This document shows, piece by piece, positions 12,818 to 25,090 of a stretch of DNA of 64,000 nt. Below the pieces are notes generated by a model. The model worked only from the letters and a program-made list of their open reading frames with translations. It made no database searches and was not told the DNA's origin. The DNA is taken from NCBI GenBank assembly GCA_016165875.1, contig JABBOT010000001.1, positions 36,945,011 through 37,009,010 on the forward strand, read 5' to 3'. This DNA comes from Acanthopleura granulata. Lineage: Eukaryota > Mollusca > Polyplacophora > Chitonida > Chitonidae. The stretch's first letter is position 1. The number at the start of each line of letters is the position of its first letter. A program made the translations under genes and the position numbers.

Positions 12818-14174
12818 AGCTCCAGGGCATCCTCCAGAAAACTTCGAGATATATTTTTTTTCGCGACAATTATTTCGGAGATGACTTGTTTCATTGATTT
12901 TAAAACGCTGCGAGCGGCGTGAGAAACGTTACAAAAACCTTGGCCTTGGACCACTTCACAAAACTTTGAATTAACCTTTCTCATTCCGAAATGAGGTTTG
13001 AGGACGACATACGTTATTTACGAAAAAACGTCGCGAAAAGCTTAATTACGAAGTTCCAGAGTAAAATCGAACCTGTACAATAGAAATGTATTATAAAAAA
13101 CATCAATATATTTGTTTAAGGCTTACTACTTTTATACACAGTTATAATTTCTCCTTAATTCTATAGCCTATACTAGCAACCGGAAATCGTGATCTTGGCA
13201 TTGGAAATACCGACTGGATAGTGATAGCAGACAACGGCTAGCTAATCCTCCTATAGACTGGAAATATTTTGTTACTTCATAGAAAAATACTACCTTGGAG
13301 CAGGGTTCAATATGAACGTAGTGCAAGTTATGCCATACACGTAGTAAGGGAGACAACTTTATCAAATGCACTGAACATTACATTTGTACGGAATCCTGAT
13401 GCGCCCACACTCGCCTCGATAATCTGTCGTGAAAGCACACTTTTCTAAACCAAGGTTAATTTCAGACAGAGTGAACTCATTTGATGCTATTTAGCCTAAA
13501 ACTGAACAGAATCGCATTGGATAGATTTAGAGGTGAGACGTGATATCCTGGGATGTTGCAAACGCTAAGTCAGTTACATTTAATGTTTGCTCATCATGTT
13601 TCATGTTTCCACAGCAGCACTGTGCCTGGGATGAAGCTTAGTGGTTTGACGCGTTTGCCTTTAGATCGGGATGACACATAATTCGGCCTTAGAGGAAGAA
13701 TTTGAACATTTGCACATTCTGGGGCCTTGATAAACAGAAGACAATTGACCACGCTGCGGAGACCGCTTGAGCAATCTAACTTTCGTTTACGACCATTTGC
13801 CTTCCACTAGTATGGTGTAGAAATCATGCTGGTGGAAAATGTGTATGGAACAGATTTACTTTTTTAAACAAAAACATGGCATTTAATTTATTTATTTGAT
13901 TGTTAATTAAAGCAATATTCATTATTTCGTTATACGTTTGCGGTCAGTTCATGAATGCGTAAAGAAAACCAGTTTGCTAAGAGCATAAACCACTGACCTT
14001 TGGCAAACTGATGATATTTCTGGCGCATTTATAATACAAAATGTGCACCAAATATTCAGTCTAGAGTAAGCACTGAGCAAACACGTTGCAGCTTGGACAC
14101 AGAAATTACCTAAAATTAGAACATATTCATTGCATCAATCACGTAAATAAAATGAAATTAAGAAAAAGGCATAT

Positions 14175-14318
14175 GTGCTATAATTCCTCAAAATATCGAA
14201 ATACCACGCAACCATTCCATAATGCCATAAGAAAAAAGTATACCATTTCATGATGCTATAAGACAAATGTGCTATAATTATTGAAAACCTCAAAATACCA
14301 CGCAACCATTCCGTGATG
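14175..14318. repeat. Local tandem duplication
   Basis: The string 'gtgctataatt' followed by 'cctcaaaata' and 'taccacgcaaccattcc' occurs at 14175-14225 and again at 14269-14312. A partial copy ('accatttcatgatgctataag') lies between them. Copies differ by small insertions, so the duplication is not recent. Confidence 0.7.
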
Positions 14319-14686
14319 AAGAGACAACGTACACAGTATTCTTTTCTTAAACTATATAAAGCGTGCGATTGTGCACACTCAGTCTAAACTGGAAGATAAG
14401 CCCTCCTAACAAATATACCAAAAAAATAAATAAATAAATAAATAAAAACTATGTAATGGATAAGTGACTTTGGCACCTAGGTAATGTATGAATAGTACAA
14501 ATGAGATCACATGGAAACAGATTCTCGATCTGGTATCTCTTAAATTGCGTGTACATTCATGATCAAATTTATGTGGAACCAGAAAAATATCTCATCCACG
14601 AAGGAAGCAAGCAGGCAGATGCCTTCAACACAGAACATTTCAGCATGTCATTTCTGCAGGCTTGTTCTTGAATGAAAACAAACGTG

Positions 14687-14815
14687 GTGTGGAGGTTAGA
14701 GAGTCCGCCTCGGGATCGGGGATATCCGAGATTTAACCGTAATCGAAAGATCCGGGTAGGGTCATACCAAAGATTTGAATAATAGTACTTGTTACTGCCT
14801 CGCTACATGCAAACA
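14687..14815 (+). repeat. SINE family 2 fragment with tRNA-like head, plus orientation
   Basis: The head 'gttagagagtccgcctcggg' with 'atcggggatatccgagattt' resembles a tRNA-derived promoter region. It is followed by 'gggtcataccaaagatttg' and 'actgcctcgcta', which is the reverse of the family 2 body seen at 39775-39955 and 10785-11090. Confidence 0.6.
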
Positions 14816-15184
14816 TTGGATTGTGCACATGACTAAAACAGCGTGAAATCCAACCATGCACGCTATACAAGTGTTTGTAAAGGATAATAAGCTGTCGACA
14901 GTGCTGGTGTTTATAGCCGTTAATCAAGAACAGTGAAGATCACTTGTCTTCCATGCACCATTGTGGTTTGTATGTCCGTACGTTACATGTGGAAGGTTTG
15001 TCACTAACTTGTTGACAGTCGACGACTTAGCCCCGGGAACTTGGAGTATAGCTATTGGGTATACATGCGTTTAATGCGATGACAACACAGCACTTTGAGT
15101 AATTGTAGATTATGTGATGTCTAATAAATTGCATTTAAAATCACATTATTTTTTGTAAGTAATTCTGCTGAAGCCATGGTGTTA

Positions 15185-15330
15185 GAGGGGTGTAAGTTGT
15201 TATTTCTTAAAAACATACATGAACTGTTGGGAAAAAGCCCTATATGACTGAGATAAACTGACAACAGGCCGGATTTCAATGGTAACGTGTGACTATTTGC
15301 CAACTATCACACTGTCGTCGCTGCTCTGGT
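15185..15330 (+). repeat. Unnamed interspersed repeat (family 3), just downstream of GPCR stop
   Basis: It contains 'taagttgttatttcttaaaa', 'acatacatgaactgttgg', 'aactgacaacaggccggatt' and 'gccaactatcacactgtcgt'. A second copy in the same orientation lies at 15928-16075 within the GPCR intron, and inverted copies lie at 10250-10365 and 41800-41935. Confidence 0.6.
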
Positions 15331-15536
15331 TTTTCTCTCTGTCCTGTAGTCTTTTATATTCTCCATTCATAAAAGTAACCGCCGTGTCAAATGTGAAAAA
15401 TCGGTAGTATGTGCCTTTTTAGCGAACATCTAAGACTCATGAATAGCGATTTGTCTTTTAAGTGGAGTGCCAAGCATAAGTAACTCATTCATTGTTAAAA
15501 AAAACAAAAACAGTTGTCCTTCTCAGTAACAGGTCG

Positions 15537-18500
15537 TTAAGCGTTCTGTATACTGCTTGAACCGCTGGGAAAGGCTCTGGCAGGCTCCGACACCTTCTTA
15601 CAATAACAGCAAACCTTCTTGAAGAAATCGCGAATTTCCTCGACCTTGGCGGCGTAAATGAGTGGATTGAGCAGACTGTTCATACAGCCTATTGCCACCA
15701 GCACGGTAAATACGGGAAAGCTCGTCTGGCTCGGATCACCTCCTATGGATGCTCCTACCAAACTGTAGAGACCTGAAACAGGAAGTGGGCACCATTACAA
15801 AATTATTCATAAATTAAGACATGTTCTTGAAAAATGGAAACGTGTGAAATATTTATTTATTTGTTTAATTGTTGTTTTACGCCATGCTCAAGAATATTTC
15901 ACTCACACGTCGGCCCCCAGCATTGGTGGTATAAGTTGTTCCTTCTTAAACACATACATAAACAGTTAGAATAAAACCCTAACTGATGTAATCTGGTAAG
16001 AGACCAGATCTCACCGGTTGCGTGCCAACTGTCACACTTTCTTACTCTGTTTTACTCTGTGTTTACTCTGTAGTTTTTTTAATACTATGTCGCTGCAGCG
16101 CTGACGCGTGAATGTATGTATACTGCATGTGCAATTTCATAATTTACAGATGAAACACAGCCAGGATGAAGACGTAAGGATCTGAGGCCTATCAATGGAA
16201 GCGGGCTATCAGGCCATCATCGTTTCGTAGTATCCTCCTGGTGTCTCCATGGTGCGAAGCGATGGGACAATGTTTCGATGCTATGATACGATAGTATACA
16301 TCGCTTGGTGCCATTCCCCCATCGTTTAGTATATCGCGATATCGCTTGGCCTGTAGTCCTATCGCATCTTGTCATCAGTTCGTATCTCCGTCGGCCAGTG
16401 TTGTGGTGGTACGATGACGGCGACTAGGTCGCGTTCCCACTTAGACAAAAGTTACTCACGAATAAGACGAACACTCACGAACTAACCTTCGTGAACATTC
16501 GTGAAAAAACCCAAATATTTACCAAAATTTAAGACATCTTTACGAATGCAAAGAATCAACTAAGAATGTATACGACAAGTTTAAGAAAAATACGACTTAG
16601 TGACGAATTAGATATGAAATTCGTCATAGTTGACAATCTGGTAAGAATATTTAAGACTAAATTGAGACATAATACGATTAATTTGCGACAGCTTACATAA
16701 TATACGAACGTTTAAGAATCATTAAGAATTGTTTAAGATAACCTGGGACACAGTTAAGACACATTTACGACAAGAATCACAAAATTTGACACTCTAACTT
16801 CAGGTCAAACTGAAACATACATTGTTTTGGAAGTGTATTAAAAGGCGTTTGTTGGGCATTTCCCCCTTCATTTCCTCTCTGAAGACGTTTATTGTCTTTG
16901 GGAAAAAGAATATCTATTACTGGCAGCTGCCCACCTCCTAACATGCCAAAATAGGAGGGTGCCTGGAGAGAAGAAACCTACAAAGACATCTGTTTGGGTC
17001 AAACCCTGGCACTTACTGGCTAAATTGCATAGAAAAGACATCAAGGGCTACAAAAACTTACTCCGTCTCACCCCTGACCTACTCCATGAAATGGTCGAAC
17101 GTCTAACACCCCGCCTCCAGAAGAAATATACATTCATCAGAAAATCCCTGGAACCAGGCCTACGCCTTTGTCATTTCATTGCGTTACATGGCAACTGGTG
17201 ACTCATAAAAAAGCCTTCAATTTGGTTTCAGGTTGCCCACAACACAATATGCCGTATAATTCCACAGGTATGTGAAGCCATTATTAGAGAATTCATGGAA
17301 GAATTTCGCCCGTGCCCAAGTACACCAGAGAGGTGGAAAGATGTTGCCAAACAAATTTAAAGTAGACGCAGTTTCCACAACACCATTAGTGCTTTAGATG
17401 GAAAACGAGTTGCCACCCGCTGTCAATCCAATGGGGGATCATTCTACTACAACTATAAGAACTTCCATTCTATTGTCCTATGATGTCCTTGTTGATGTCA
17501 AATTTTAAGAATAAATTCACTTCAAGAGTGTTTAAGAACCCTTCAGAACACTGACGACACAATTACGACATATTAAGAATGCTCAAGAGTTATTTAAGAC
17601 AACATACGAACTTTCAACAATGTAAAACTGATTGCAAACATTTCAAAAATTTCACAAATGTTGAAGAAAGCCTCACGATTCTTTAGGAACATTGGGAATG
17701 CTAACGAATTTGTTCACGAAATAAATGCGGTTCTCTGAAGAATTTAACAATACTTACGACTTACATTGATTCGTCTATAAGTTCGTCTAAGTGGGAATGG
17801 GACTTAAGACACAAAGTTTTTAATGCGCAGTTCTGGCCCTCGCTGAATCAATTGTTTAAGATGCAATTCTGACAGAAGACCAGAAGCCATCGAGTAATGG
17901 AGTTGGCTGCTCGAATGACGGGTCGGCAATTGTACATTAATTCCTGATAAATTGCGATCGTTTACATGAAAATCCTGTGCTCTTTTCAACATCGATCAAC
18001 TGGCAGAGCATATACAACCGAAACACTCTGGAAGGCAACGTAAGAATTTAAGAACAAATGTCACTTGTCTAGTATACGCTTAGCTTTTAAATCATCACAG
18101 TAATAAAGATCAACAAATGGCATTCGCAAATCATGCCGACGCCAAGAGCCATCCACGTCCCACCACAAACCAACACACATCCGCACATCACCCCAACTTT
18201 GAAAAAAAAAGGCATAAACTCAGAATATCAAAAGCCGTCCATAAATGCTTAAGCAGGAGCCTTTCGTGTTGACCATGTTAACTGCATGTTAACGGGAATG
18301 TTCACAGAGTAATAGTGTGTGTGGCATAGGCTTGCTTGCTTAGTCTGGAATCCTTTGAACCTAGTGACAGAAAGACAATCGTCCAAACAGCACGCAACGC
18401 ATTCATCCTTTGTCCTTCTTTGTTGTTTTTGGCACTGGTTGTTTGCCTACCGGTTAACGGGTTGTCCATATTAACTTGTACATAAGCGTATTTGTCAGCT

Positions 18501-20225
18501 TCATTAAATATTTCGATAACACACTACAAGTATGTTTGCCTTGTAATGGGTTGATAATGTGCAGGTTACACTTTCCTTCGCAGGAAATCCTTCGAAATCC
18601 AGTTTACATTTATTCTTCATTCAGGTATATTGAGCTATAAACACTGGACACGACAGCCCATCCAATCCAGACATGCAATTTAGTGACAACTTTTCAATAC
18701 GTAGCTAAGTGCCATTTAAAACTGCACTTTGTTATGCTTATATTAAATAGCGCCCGGTACCCATAAACTCGACCGTTAAGTGAAAAAAAAATTTTTTTAA
18801 CGAGTGCCGAATTAATCATGGATTAAATGACCAGATTATGGGTATGGTGAATTAATCACACTAGTATATACACTGGACGACCCCGAAGGTTTAAAACCAT
18901 TTTGGCCTTTAAGTATGCATTTTCCTCTGAGGTTCTCTAAAGTTTGTATATAACGTGAACGTTCACACGTTAGACGAAAATGGATGAAATCGTAAAACGT
19001 CAGTGGATTGACCAGTGAATGGCAGGTCTTCCACCAGTACACGCTGAGAACTAAAAATTCGAATTGCAATTATGTTCTAACAATATATATGCCGCATTTG
19101 TTTCCGTACATCTTGAGATTTTGAAAGCAGTAAATGAAGACAAAAAGTCGCAAGACAAAACAAAACCTTATAACCTGTTTTTAAACAGGTCGCAAAGAAG
19201 TACACTGTGCCACAAAGAAGCATTGTTGTGGAAAAAAACAAACAAAACGGAAACAGCTAAAGACTGATAAAATTGTACTTATTTTGATACCCTGAACCTG
19301 ATCAACCCAACTAATGCAGCTTTCCTCCAAAACTGGGCAAAAATCGCACTGAATGTTTCACTATCATAAGCGAGAAGGTTGAGGGATTAAGGTAACATCA
19401 TACACATAAATATTGCACGTGAGAGCTATGATATGTGCATTTCTGTGAGTACATACCGACTGGTAACCAACAGAAAAGGTACGCTCCAATAAGCAGAAAT
19501 ATGGAACACATGATTTCCGACGCTTTCCTCAGCTCTCTTGTCTTCGTCCTGTCTTTATCGTGGCGTGAAGCCCCTATCTGCCTACGGTGTTGTCTGGATA
19601 TTAAATAGAGCTTCGTGTAGGCAACAATCATACAAAAGGCTGGAATCATTCCAAAGGCGAAGCAGAAGTAGATGTAACTGGAAGGTAATTCATCTAAGAA
19701 CCTGAAGCTGTTCATATTGGGTTTATGCCAACCCATTAGTGGTAAAAACCCGAGGATTATGCACACTATCCAGGTCACAATGCAGAGAACATGATGGGCA
19801 CGTGTCGTCACCAGTTCGGTGTAGCGCAGGTGCATGGCCACTTTTAAGTAACGGTCAATAGTAAGATAGTTCACGAAGAGAACAGACGTGAGCAGAAAAG
19901 CGCAGATGAATCCCATTCGAAACCGATACTCTATTGGGTTCCGCGAAGAGCGAATATTGAGCACAGCGACGTAGCACACGAAAATCCCAGAGAAGAAGTC
20001 TGAGATCGCCAGGTTTTGAATGAACACATTACCTGGAGCCTCTCTGACTTTCCGTTCCTTAATGAACCCCAGAATGACAATGCCATTCAGGGTTATTATA
20101 GTTAAGCCAACAATCCCAAAAGCAAGGTTTGCGCCAACTACCATCCACGAGAACGGCGCCTTGCTGTCGCCTGTATCTATCAAACCGGTGGAACTGTTGC
20201 TGTTGTTGCCTTCCATAACGGTCAT
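15537..20225 (-). CDS. Class A (rhodopsin-type) GPCR, MECA/adenosine-receptor-like, 334 aa, 2 coding exons
   Basis: Coding exons are 19457-20225 and 15537-15772 on the minus strand. They join in phase 1 within the TM6 motif to give CWLPVG. Residue landmarks are N-glycosylation sites N7 and N10, TM1 with N47, TM2 LAISD (D76), DRY at 124-126, W152 in TM4, FLPLMGW at 160-166, TM5 P195 and Y203, CWLP at 252-255, NPLIY at 292-296, and a CCYC palmitoylation-type cluster after helix 8. The FLPLMGW and LLNPLIYA segments recall adenosine/melanocortin/EDG/cannabinoid (MECA) receptors; the ligand cannot be read from sequence. The position 3.25 cysteine and any second-loop cysteine are absent, so the usual extracellular disulfide cannot form. 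M4 is an alternative start. The 3.7-kb intron carries a transposon relic. Confidence 0.9.
15850..15927 (-). repeat. SINE tail fragment in GPCR intron
   Basis: An (ATTT)n run is followed by 'gttgttttacgccatgctca', 'agaatatttcactcacacgt' and 'cggcccccagcattgg'. This is the shared SINE 3' tail reversed. It is directly abutted by the family 3 repeat at 15928. Confidence 0.75.
15928..16075 (+). repeat. Unnamed interspersed repeat (family 3) in GPCR intron
   Basis: It contains 'taagttgttccttcttaaac', 'acatacataaacagttagaa', 'taaaaccctaactgatgtaa' and 'gccaactgtcacactttctt', in the same order as the copy at 15185-15330. It joins the SINE tail fragment on its left without a spacer. Confidence 0.6.
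16433..17799 (+). mobile_element. Decayed PIF/Harbinger DNA transposon inside the GPCR intron
   Basis: The ends are inverted repeats: left 'gttcccacttagac', and right 'gtctaagtgggaat', whose reverse complement is the same core. The interior holds a broken HARBI1-like transposase. Both flanks are crowded with degenerate short words of the types ttacgaa, taagac, tacgac and taagaat, roughly 16450-16790 and 17500-17780. A clean 3-bp target duplication is not visible. The element is about 1.37 kb, short for an autonomous copy, because the transposase is internally deleted. Confidence 0.75.
16959..17483 (+). pseudogene. HARBI1-like (DDE_Tnp_4) transposase fragment, broken
   Basis: The N-terminal part reads open at 16959-17201, with a stop after HGNW. 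Homology resumes at about 17229 with FQVAHNTICRIIPQVCEAII. It runs to an in-frame stop after DVAKQI, then continues with ISALDGKRVATRCQ and FYYNYKNFHSIVL to a stop at 17481-17483. ALDGKRVA corresponds to the first catalytic aspartate block of HARBI1 proteins. A 'DVLVDVKF' remnant lies immediately beyond in another frame. The second and third catalytic residues are missing. It is a non-functional relic, on the strand opposite to the host GPCR gene. Confidence 0.8.
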
Positions 20226-21425
20226 CCTCTTTACCAGCTCCCCAGACTATAACAGCCGCATTTTCCAACGGTAAATGGTATCAAAGAGGGCCTTGTTAAA
20301 GGCAGCTAACTATTGGCCACATGCCTCATCAGGTAAATATCCTCAAATTTGTAACTGAAACCACACGGGCGGTATCAGCAGTGCGATTGGCTCCAGCGTT
20401 TGGCTGTGTACGTGTTCGGTACACACCGTGCTTGACAAAATTGAGAACCGTGTTACACGACAGTAAACTGAATTGTTTGCAGAGCCAGAAAGCAGAGAAA
20501 AAAAATTATTTACCTTTCTACTTCAGCGAAAATCATTCAGGCCTTCCGTATACTTTTATATATTTACACTTGGGCATGAACTACAGTCGGTATAGCTAAA
20601 GCACATCCCTAACTTACGCGGCGTATAGGGATGTCATCCTCTATGCTATATGTCCTTGATGAAAGTTCTTCCAATAAATACATATACACATGCATATTTT
20701 TAAAGCACTGTGTCCTATAAGCTTTCCATTTCCGTTGTTGTACAAATTAGAAATCGGCTCTACAAATTATCTAATCACAGATTTATTCTTACAACGATGA
20801 CTGTATTTTATGTTTACATTTCACCATTATTTTATAGACTACAGGTGGATACAGGGAACTGCCAACACTCTTCAATACAGTTAAGGATGTGACATGCGGC
20901 TAAACTACCGACGTAGTTAAATTACTATATTACTCGCTTTATTATTCACAATTAATTTGTTAGAAAAACACCAATACGCTGTCCTTGTTTGACAAAGCCG
21001 CCGATGCAATCTCTTCTTAGTTTTTGATTATTCAGCAACTACAGTTTTATATGTTTGTACGAAAATGCAGCCCTTGCCTACACTGTAACAACTAGAGGAG
21101 CATTTAAACTACATTCTGTGAGTAGTTATAAGGTGGTATAAGCCACCTTTTGTTTTATCGTGATAAAAATGGTGTAAACACAAATATATTACCACATAAT
21201 GTAAAGTTTTGCAGCTAAAACAGGGATATGCAATTTGATGGCAAGTCAGTGCTGTAACAGCAAGCACTTATGTTCGCACGGTCATATGTCTACTGTTGGC
21301 TATCGGGTCACGACGACGTAATCGTAATAGACACGTTTGGTATAACAACCCTGGGCTCGGCTTGAGAGTTTTTTGTGTGAGATTTCGCGCTTCACCTCCC
21401 AAATCACACTACGCTTTAAGTCAAG

Positions 21426-21702
21426 TGAGTTTCATCAAAGTTTACTTTGTTCAAAACGCACTTAGCTCAAAGTGAGTTTTCACCCTCAGTCGAAGTCCAC
21501 TTAGAAACAAAATGGCAGCTCTTGTCTTTGTACTTAAAAGAGTCCCTGAAAAGCTCCATCTAATATTAAAAGTAAATTCATTCAACTAAGCTTACTTAAA
21601 ATTGTTTTATGGAATGCAATGTATCCAACTTACCAAGTGCTTTCGGTAAGTAAACTTAGGAACCCAAGTGCATTTTGTCTAAGTAAACTTTCATGACACC
21701 GG
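21426..21702. mobile_element. MITE-like element with imperfect terminal inverted repeats
   Basis: The left end 'gagtttcatcaaagtttact' continues as 'ttgttcaaaacgcactta'. The right end, reverse-complemented, reads 'ggtgtcatgaaagtttactt' then 'agacaaaatgcacttggg'. About three quarters of the first 36 positions agree. The element is about 277 bp and has no open frame. No target-site duplication could be confirmed. It may be one unit of a DNA-transposon-derived MITE family. Confidence 0.5.
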
Positions 21703-22261
21703 GCTCCGGCGCACGACGCTGTTCGATTGTGTATGGCATTGACATCATTTCATTATTGCCTCGCCTTATGATGTCTCAGTTGTAACTTATTTACAGAGCA
21801 GTTATTTTGATACAAAGTTACCTTGACTATAGCAAAACAATTAATATTGGCTATTGTTGCCCATACAACGGAAGGGACTGCGCATGTATCAGATATTATA
21901 CCGAAAGGGTCCATACACAAGATCTTTCACAAGATCTTGTAAATAAACCCCAGAATACATGGCATTTGTTGTGCAAAGATGTATACAGTAAATAAACATT
22001 CATCCCAAACATACATAATAAGTGGGTTTTCTAAGCCATGTTAAATTGGAGTAAATAGTGGTCAGTGGCCGGGGTAAAGGGGAAAAGGAGGAAAAACAGT
22101 CGGCACAATGTAAATGACAATAGCTGTCCACAAAAATTTCAATAAGACTGAAATATGATTTAGTTGTATTTTTTGTCAACCCACTATTTGAAAAACGTAT
22201 AGAACGTCGTATCTAGACCAAAGTATCGTTACAACAGCAAGACTGTATAATGGTACTGTCT

Positions 22262-22451
22262 TGAAAGTACAGCTCATGTTGGCTTCCTGTCCGGCAGTAC
22301 GTGGTAAGGTCTGCCAACAACCTGCGGATGGTCGTTGGTTTCCCCTCGGCTCTGCTCGGTTCCCTCCCACTAGAATGCTGGCCTCCGTAGTTTAAGTGAC
22401 ATATTCTTGAGTACGGCGTAAAACGCCAATCAAATAAATAAATAAATAAAA
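22262..22451 (+). repeat. SINE family 1, 5'-truncated
   Basis: It begins at 'cagctcatgttggcttcc', just after the B-box, and continues through 'ggtaaggtctgccaacaacc', 'tgcggatggtcgttggtttc', 'aatgctggcctccgtag' and 'ttcttgagtacggcgtaaaa' to an (AAAT)n tail. Orientation is plus. Confidence 0.85.
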
Positions 22452-24604
22452 CTTGAAAGTATGGCTTGTGGACGGGCTCTCCACTGTTGTACTCACTGAA
22501 CTCAACAAGTGCTTACATGTATTATCATTTTGAGAATATGGCGTTTGTCATCATAGTGTAATTATTTCACCCTTGAAATTGCTTTTCTCTTTGAGAGAAT
22601 GTACATAGAGTTTAACGGGACGACAAATCATCGAATCAACCTAACAATATGTTGCGTTTATTACTGACGCCAACGCGAAGCGCTAGCGCTCTCTATACCA
22701 TGTGCATGTAACCGAGTATTCCCAGTTTATCCGCTTCATTTAACAACAGCAAACTTTCCTGTATTCTCTCCTAACAGATGATTTCTCATCAAGGTGCGCC
22801 AGGAGGATGAGTTCTAGTGATCACGATACCCGATATCTCCTGTACTAATGTTTAATTTTTCCATATCGCTGATATATGATATACGAGGAAGTGTATAATA
22901 AATACAGCCTATTATTCGCCATCACTTAAAGCCTTTCTTTTGAAACACTCAGCTACAATGGCGCACATAATGGAAACAATAATGTTTATTTTACCCGAGT
23001 ACACGTGTCAGCAATAAATCCGAACATAACGGCACAAGGTAACGATTACCGTTGTAGTCAGAAAAGAAAACTATTAAGAGTCCGTAAAAGCCTTATAATT
23101 ACACACAAAAATGTAATGAATGTGTACATGTGTTTGTATTAGGGCTATACAGAGTAATTTAGTCTCCTACCAGACACCATGATTCCTGCATATACCAACT
23201 GAACTTTTAGTCGAACACTTTACTTCCAGACTCATTCCCAATCATTACAACACATATGCATATATGTACGGCCGCCATCGCCATGAGTTAGGGCCTAACA
23301 CATTTTGGCTTCATCTCCCGCCGTAATTCTGCGATAAAGTCTGCAATTTTGGACACACATTTCCTAAGTAAAATAAAACGAGTTAGTGGGCTGGGAGTGG
23401 GGGAAAGGGGTGGGTGGGTGTGGGACGGTATGTTTTATTGTCGAATGTTTGGGAATTTTTGCCGTTGGCAATGTTTTGAAATAAGATTCACAGTTTTTGG
23501 TTTCGAAATGGCTTCCACAGAAAAATCTGGTATATTAAAGGAAAATATTCGTTTTGTTGACAAAACCATATTTCTTAGCTTTCAATATATATATGATTTA
23601 CAACCTGGCTCAAAATAATAAAAAAGCTATTCAAGGAAAAGGGAAGGCCAGAAAGTCGGTTTTGTTCATATATAGTGCGGCGAGCTACGAAACCAGAACA
23701 AAGGGTTTCTCGGGATAGGGAGATAGGAGTCAGGTTTCAGAAAACACATTTCACAATAGACATCAGATTTGCAAACTAGAGATTCGATGTTGTTTTTCCT
23801 CCTCTTTACAAATTACACAAGACTTACGTCAGGTTTCCATTTTCCCTGTTGAATCAGCGACCAAGCATTTGTGCAGAGTGTTAGTTTCTTTTTTTTGACA
23901 AATTGTTTATGCACTGCGCATACTTCCCTACTGGATGGTATTTTATGACCATCCTCTGACACTAACTGTTGTTGTTTGTGGCCGAGAAAACTGTTACTCT
24001 TCCGAACAGTGGGAAAAGTTGTTACCAAGATTTTAAGTAAACAAGAAAAGTGCTAGTCAAGAGCACTTAATGTAAACTATGGCCACTGTAGGTTCTCGTG
24101 ATGAAACGATATAAATTTGTGTACTGTTGTCTTTTTACCTTGATAAAATTTCTTAAAATATCTGTCTAAAATTTGGAGACAAAACAGACTTAAGACGTTT
24201 TATCCAGTTTTACCATCAAATCCTATAACGTTTAACACTCAATAAAAATATGATGTTATGCTAGACTGACATTTTCATATGCTGGATTGAAATGTTTTTA
24301 TTGAAAAGTGCAAGCTTCACTTATTCATGTGGCATAGTGTCCTGGAAATGTTAGCTTGATGGTACACTTTTGAGGCAATTTTATTGTCAAATGTACTTTA
24401 TGATATGAAAAAAATAACAAAGCGATCTTTATAACACTAACCTGAAGATTTTGCTAAATATATTAAAGGGACATTACTCTCACAGGGTTGTGCTTATAGA
24501 TAAGATCGTCACAGATTGTGGGTGGAAAAGTGACACTTGAGCTGAAAGAATAACGCTAGATCTATTTCAAACAACAATTGGAAAACATTAGTTGATTAAG
24601 TGGT

Positions 24605-24695
24605 GATTATAACGTAAATCGAGATTGAACTCAGAACCTACCGTTTACGAGGCAGAAGTACTATCTACTACGGGTTAAATTTATTTATTTATTTG
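24605..24695 (-). repeat. tRNA-like SINE head fragment
   Basis: Read on the minus strand, 'agtacttctgcctcgtaaac' followed by 'ggtaggttctgagttc' resembles a tRNA-derived anticodon-arm and B-box region. It lies next to an ATTT run. Other than this resemblance there is little evidence, and it could be a diverged SINE of another family. Confidence 0.3.
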
Positions 24696-25035
24696 CAGTG
24701 AAATGGCACCATCATTTTTGAAAAAGAATCTGTAGTCTATTCAGAGGTTTATAGATATCAATAAAGGTTCTCTGTGATTCGAGTGTTCTACAGTGTTTGA
24801 AAATACCTAACCTTCGACTGAATTAGATGAGGATATACACAGGGATGATGTTGATAACAACACCAAATCATTTGTGCCGAACCACGTTATGGGGTTTATC
24901 TATACTGATGCTATAGATATGCGATCTGTCAGTGTGCGAGACAGTTCGACAGAATCAATGCTCGTATGGGCCTAATCACAGCCTGTGAATGAACCATCCA
25001 ACAAGTGAATCAACGAACCGATCAAGGCTAATATA

Positions 25036-25090
25036 ACTGACTGACTGACTGGTTGATTGATTCAGTGATTGATAGATTGATTGATTGATG
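25036..25090. repeat. GATT/GACT simple repeat
   Basis: 'actgactgactgactgg' runs into 'ttgattgattcagtgatt' and 'agattgattgattgatg', a degenerate tetranucleotide array. Confidence 0.85.

Larger units (their letters stand above)
12818..15536. other. Intergenic region between EF-hand gene and GPCR
   Basis: The EF-hand gene and the GPCR converge on this stretch. It would contain both 3' UTRs, but no clear AATAAA was found near either stop codon. It holds a local tandem duplication (14175-14318), an AAAT microsatellite (about 14420-14446), a family 2 SINE (14687-14815) and a family 3 repeat copy (15185-15330). No further gene was recognised. Confidence 0.6.
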
